Positions 61,261 through 64,000 of a DNA stretch of 64,000 bases are shown piece by piece. The stretch lies in contig NC_014655.1 of NCBI RefSeq assembly GCF_000166395.1, positions 3,906,001-3,970,000 on the forward strand. Direction: 5' to 3'. Position 1 is the stretch's first letter, and each line of letters starts with the position of its first letter. This DNA comes from Leadbetterella byssophila DSM 17132. GTDB taxonomy: Bacteria; Bacteroidota; Bacteroidia; Cytophagales; Spirosomataceae. Both the position numbers and the translations under genes were made by a program. Below the pieces are notes generated by a model. It was not told where the DNA came from, ran no database searches, and worked only from the letters and a program-made list of their open reading frames with translations.

Positions 61261-62928
61261 TTATAGGTTTCCTTTTTTCATTTCCTGAACAGCGTGATCA
61301 GCGGCTCTGGCGGCTAAGGCCATATAGGTCAAAGAAGGATTAACATTAGAAGAAGATACCATGGCGGCCCCATCTGTTACATAAACATTTGGTGCATTCC
61401 ACACCTGATTATGTTTATTTAATACCGAGTTTTTAGGAGAATGCCCCATTCGGGCCGTTCCCATCTCATGTATACTTATTCCCGGCATGGACTTTTGAGA
61501 ATCATAAGCTCGTATATTCTTGATTCCTGCTATGTCCATCAGATTCATGGCTTCCTGAAGCATACATTCCTTCATCTTGTATTCATTCTCTCCCAGCTCC
61601 GCGTGAAAATCGACCAAAGGTAAACCTAATTTATCAGTTTCCTTGCTTAAGGTGAAATAGTTATTTTCATTAGGTAAGATTTCCCCAAAACCTGTTAAAG
61701 AGAATTGCCAGGGTCCTAAGAGTGCGTACTTACCTTTTAATTTCTCTCCTATCAAATCTTGTCCTCCTAAGGCAGATCTGGATGCTCCTCCCTGATAACC
61801 AAAACCTCTTAAAAAGTCCCTTTTGTCATGACCTAAATTCACAAAGCGGGGAATATAAATTCCATTAGGTCTTTTGCCGAAGTAGTATTTGTCTTCTAAA
61901 CCTTCCAGTATTCCGGATACCACTTTCGACTTGTGATGGTCCATGATGTTTCTTCCCAACTGCCCACTCTCATTTCCCAGTCCGTTTGGATGGGTTTTAG
62001 AAGTAGACTGCATCATGATCCAGGCTGTATTGATGGCACTGGCATTTAAGAAGATAAGTCGAGCAAAAAACTCCGTTTCTTCTCCGGTTTCAGCATGCAG
62101 AGCTTTTACTCCCGTGGCTTTTCCTGTAGCATCATCAAAGATAACTTGAAAGACCACCTGCTTATGTACTATACTTAAGTTGCCTGTTCGCATAGCTGCA
62201 GGTAGAGTGGCAGATTGCGTGCTGAAATATGCCCCATACGGGCATCCTCTCATGCATTTGTTGCGAAATTGGCAAGATGTCCTGCCTAGTTCCTTTTGTT
62301 CTTCTGTGGGTCGGGTTAAGTGAGCTACCCTTCCTATGGTCATAGGGTACTTGCCCCTTAATCTTTGTTTGATTTCCCTCTCTGCACAGTTCATTTCCAT
62401 GGCTGGCTGGAACTCTCCATCAGGGAGACTGTCCCATCCTTCAGCTTGACCGCTGATACCCGCAAACTTCTCAACATAGGAATACCAAGGAGCAAGATCT
62501 TTATATCTTAAGGGCCAATCTATCCCTATGCCTTCCTTGGCATTGGCTTCAAAATCCAGATCTGACCATCGGTACGACTGTCTACCCCACATTAATGATC
62601 TCCCGCCAGTTTGGTAGCCTCTTACCCAAGTAAACGGCTTAGATTCCTTATAAGGATGGTCAATGTCCTTGGTGAAGAAGTGTCGATGCTCTTCATTAGC
62701 TGTGTATCCTGTACGTACATTGGCCCAGTAGTCTTTTCGGGTTTGAAGGTCCATTTTGCCCCGGTGCTCCAGTTGCCAGGCTTCCTTCATGGCAGTGGTA
62801 TAATCCTCCCGGTGCTTAACCTCCCTGCCTCTCTCAATCAATAAGACTTTAAGTCCCTTTTCACATAACTCTTTAGCGGCCCAGCCTCCAGAGAGGCCGG
62901 AACCCACTACAATAGCATCATAGGTCAT
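61261..62928 (-). CDS. GMC-family oxidoreductase
   Basis: A 555-residue flavoprotein of the GMC family, near gluconate/2-keto-gluconate dehydrogenase large subunits. FAD motif VVGSGLSGGWAAKELCEKG is at residues 6-24; GYQTGGRSLMWGRQSYRW is the family signature, CQFRNKCMRGCPYG a cysteine cluster as in gluconate dehydrogenases, and HEMGTARMG with the late NPSLT the active-site His and Asn region. No signal peptide, and no small subunit (subunit 3) gene nearby. ATGA-coupled to uxuA. Likely oxidises a sugar or aldonate; exact substrate not determinable. Confidence 0.88.
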   Translation of the reverse strand: MTYDAIVVGSGLSGGWAAKELCEKGLKVLLIERGREVKHREDYTTAMKEAWQLEHRGKMDLQTRKDYWANVRTGYTANEEHRHFFTKDIDHPYKESKPFTWVRGYQTGGRSLMWGRQSYRWSDLDFEANAKEGIGIDWPLRYKDLAPWYSYVEKFAGISGQAEGWDSLPDGEFQPAMEMNCAEREIKQRLRGKYPMTIGRVAHLTRPTEEQKELGRTSCQFRNKCMRGCPYGAYFSTQSATLPAAMRTGNLSIVHKQVVFQVIFDDATGKATGVKALHAETGEETEFFARLIFLNASAINTAWIMMQSTSKTHPNGLGNESGQLGRNIMDHHKSKVVSGILEGLEDKYYFGKRPNGIYIPRFVNLGHDKRDFLRGFGYQGGASRSALGGQDLIGEKLKGKYALLGPWQFSLTGFGEILPNENNYFTLSKETDKLGLPLVDFHAELGENEYKMKECMLQEAMNLMDIAGIKNIRAYDSQKSMPGISIHEMGTARMGHSPKNSVLNKHNQVWNAPNVYVTDGAAMVSSSNVNPSLTYMALAARAADHAVQEMKKGNL

Positions 62929-64000
62929 GCTCCTAAAATTCCTAATTCTAGTCCACGTAATTCCGCCAAACCACGAAGTCTGCCTATAGCAGAGTAGCCC
63001 GGATTAGAGGTTTTATGTAGATCATCTAACATCTGATGTCCATGATCCGGACGGAAAGGAATAGGAGTACTTCTCAACTGATTTTCTGTGGCGAGTGCTT
63101 TCATGATAGCATACATATTGACGTCACCGTCTAGATGGTCAGCCTCATAGAAATTGCCCCATTGATCCTTCTTTACATTTCTAAGGTGAGCGAAGTAAAC
63201 TCTTGACTTAACTCTTTCAAATATGGAAAGTAGATCATTCTGTTTACCAGCACCAAGAGAACCGGTACAGAAGCAAACACCATTGAAAGGTTGATCCACA
63301 CATTTAAGAATGTAATCAAAGTCTTCGTAACCACTAGCTATTCTAGGGAGTCCTAATATGGGATATGGAGGGTCATCCGGGTGTATCGTCATATGGATGC
63401 CTTCAGAGGTACAAGTTTCCGCTATGCTCTCGAGGAAGAATTGAAGATTTTCTTTCAAACCCTCTCTTCCAATGTTCTCGTAAACGGAAATACTTTTTAA
63501 GAGTTCTTCCGGTTCTATATCTTTTTCTCCCGGAATCCCCATTAAGATAACTTTTTGTAGCTCTTCTTTTTCTTGAGCAGTATAATTTTGATTTCTCTCT
63601 GCTGCTATTTGCTGGATTTCACTAGGATAATCTCCTTCAGCATTTTTTCTTTTCAAAAGATAGATGTCAAAGACGGCCAAATCTGCCCAGTCAAAATACA
63701 GCGCTTTTGATCCATCTTTCATAGTGAGGTCTAATTGTGTCCTCGTCCAGTCGAGTACAGGCATAAAGTTATAGCATACGGTTTTTATGCCGCATTGAGC
63801 TAAATTCTTTAGGCTCTGATTGTAATTTCTTAGATAGTGCTCATAATTTCCGGTCCTCGTTTTAATGGATTCATGCACCGGAACACTTTCTACTACGGAC
63901 CAGGTCAGTCCCTCACTTTCGATTTCTTTTTTTCTTTGAAGAATGTCTTCTACAGGCCATATTTCTCCATGAGGAATATGGTGGAGAGCCGTTACTATTC
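62925..64000 (-). CDS. uxuA: Mannonate dehydratase (N-terminus outside window)
   Basis: Dehydrates D-mannonate to 2-keto-3-deoxygluconate in hexuronate breakdown. The frame is open to the window edge: residues read from 64000 match E. coli UxuA from about position 28 (VTALHHIPHGEIWPVEDIL), so some 30 residues are missing. Later motifs are WSVVESVPVHESIKTRTGNY, NFMPVLDWTRTQLDL, MTIHPDDPPYPILGLPRI, FCTGSLGAGKQND and RPDHGHQMLDDL, including the metal-binding Cys and His residues. A GTG at 63878 is internal, not the start. Coupled by ATGA to the GMC oxidoreductase. Confidence 0.95.
   Translation of the reverse strand, partial: IVTALHHIPHGEIWPVEDILQRKKEIESEGLTWSVVESVPVHESIKTRTGNYEHYLRNYNQSLKNLAQCGIKTVCYNFMPVLDWTRTQLDLTMKDGSKALYFDWADLAVFDIYLLKRKNAEGDYPSEIQQIAAERNQNYTAQEKEELQKVILMGIPGEKDIEPEELLKSISVYENIGREGLKENLQFFLESIAETCTSEGIHMTIHPDDPPYPILGLPRIASGYEDFDYILKCVDQPFNGVCFCTGSLGAGKQNDLLSIFERVKSRVYFAHLRNVKKDQWGNFYEADHLDGDVNMYAIMKALATENQLRSTPIPFRPDHGHQMLDDLHKTSNPGYSAIGRLRGLAELRGLELGILGA

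Noticed and set aside
1-64000. CRISPR arrays, tRNA or rRNA genes, prophage
   Set aside because: No regularly spaced direct repeats, tRNA-like T-loop/anticodon folds in gaps, or phage genes were seen.

Overview
The window reads as an ordinary, gene-dense stretch of chromosome from a Bacteroidota bacterium, most likely of the order Cytophagales. The evidence is the set of families present: PorP/SprF and PD40-OmpA proteins of the type IX secretion and gliding machinery, the MoxR/DUF58/BatA/DUF4175 cluster, DUF6702, DUF418, an OprO/P-type porin, very few Shine-Dalgarno sequences and several TAnnTTTG-type -7 boxes. A genus cannot be fixed from sequence alone; Leadbetterella-like Cytophagales would fit. 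I found 49 protein genes (two cut by the window edges), one complete IS1182-family insertion sequence, several intrinsic terminators and a few operator-like palindromes. I saw no tRNA, rRNA, CRISPR array or prophage. No stretch longer than 300 bases lacks a gene; the longest gap, 25624-25857, holds a short AT-rich hairpin and presumably the sucA promoter.

Layout. 2-11679 (+): the tail of a TldD/PmbA protease gene, then a tight run of DUF4159, MoxR ATPase, DUF58, BatA-domain protein, DUF4175 protein, a GATase-like membrane protein and a large NtrY-like sensor kinase. 11676-14762 (-): an AddA-type helicase-nuclease. 14878-21141 (+): TonB-dependent receptor, cmk, an FAD oxidoreductase and a barrel protein with a decayed peptidase domain, ended by a terminator. 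21245-25623 (+): PorP, PD40-OmpA, terminator, second PorP. 25858-31549 (+): sucA, sucB, lpdA. 31557-33350: the IS element, sitting between convergent lpdA and a DUF418 gene. 33336-38375 (-): DUF418, M19 dipeptidase, RidA, YtcJ-like amidohydrolase lipoprotein, DUF6702. 38443-42179 (+): HupE/UreJ, M1 aminopeptidase, ATP-cone nuclease. 42176-47427: LysR regulator divergent from the hppD-hmgA-fahA-flavin reductase tyrosine catabolic operon. 47417-51232 (-): class A beta-lactamase, CDF transporter, GT2, YceI, pdxJ. 51302-53485 (+): YqeY, CvpA, porin. 53454-58343 (-): ATP-grasp, alaS, rnz, STAS. 58480-60405 (+): glgB. 60354-64000 (-): EamA permease, GMC oxidoreductase, uxuA.

How the genes work together. 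Three metabolic blocks are clear: 2-oxoglutarate dehydrogenase (E1, E2, E3 in order), homogentisate-route tyrosine degradation, and a mannonate/uronate unit. The MoxR-to-kinase block is the best candidate for a poorly described system: it has the parts of an AAA+-driven envelope maintenance or sensing module, but no member has a firmly known role. Five of six convergent gene junctions overlap tail to tail without a terminator; the sixth is the one that holds the IS. Most reliable new observations are the regulatory ones: a perfect T-N11-A dyad in front of the LysR gene, a 30-bp near-perfect palindrome over the DUF418 promoter, and an IS whose inverted repeat supplies the DUF418 stop codon.
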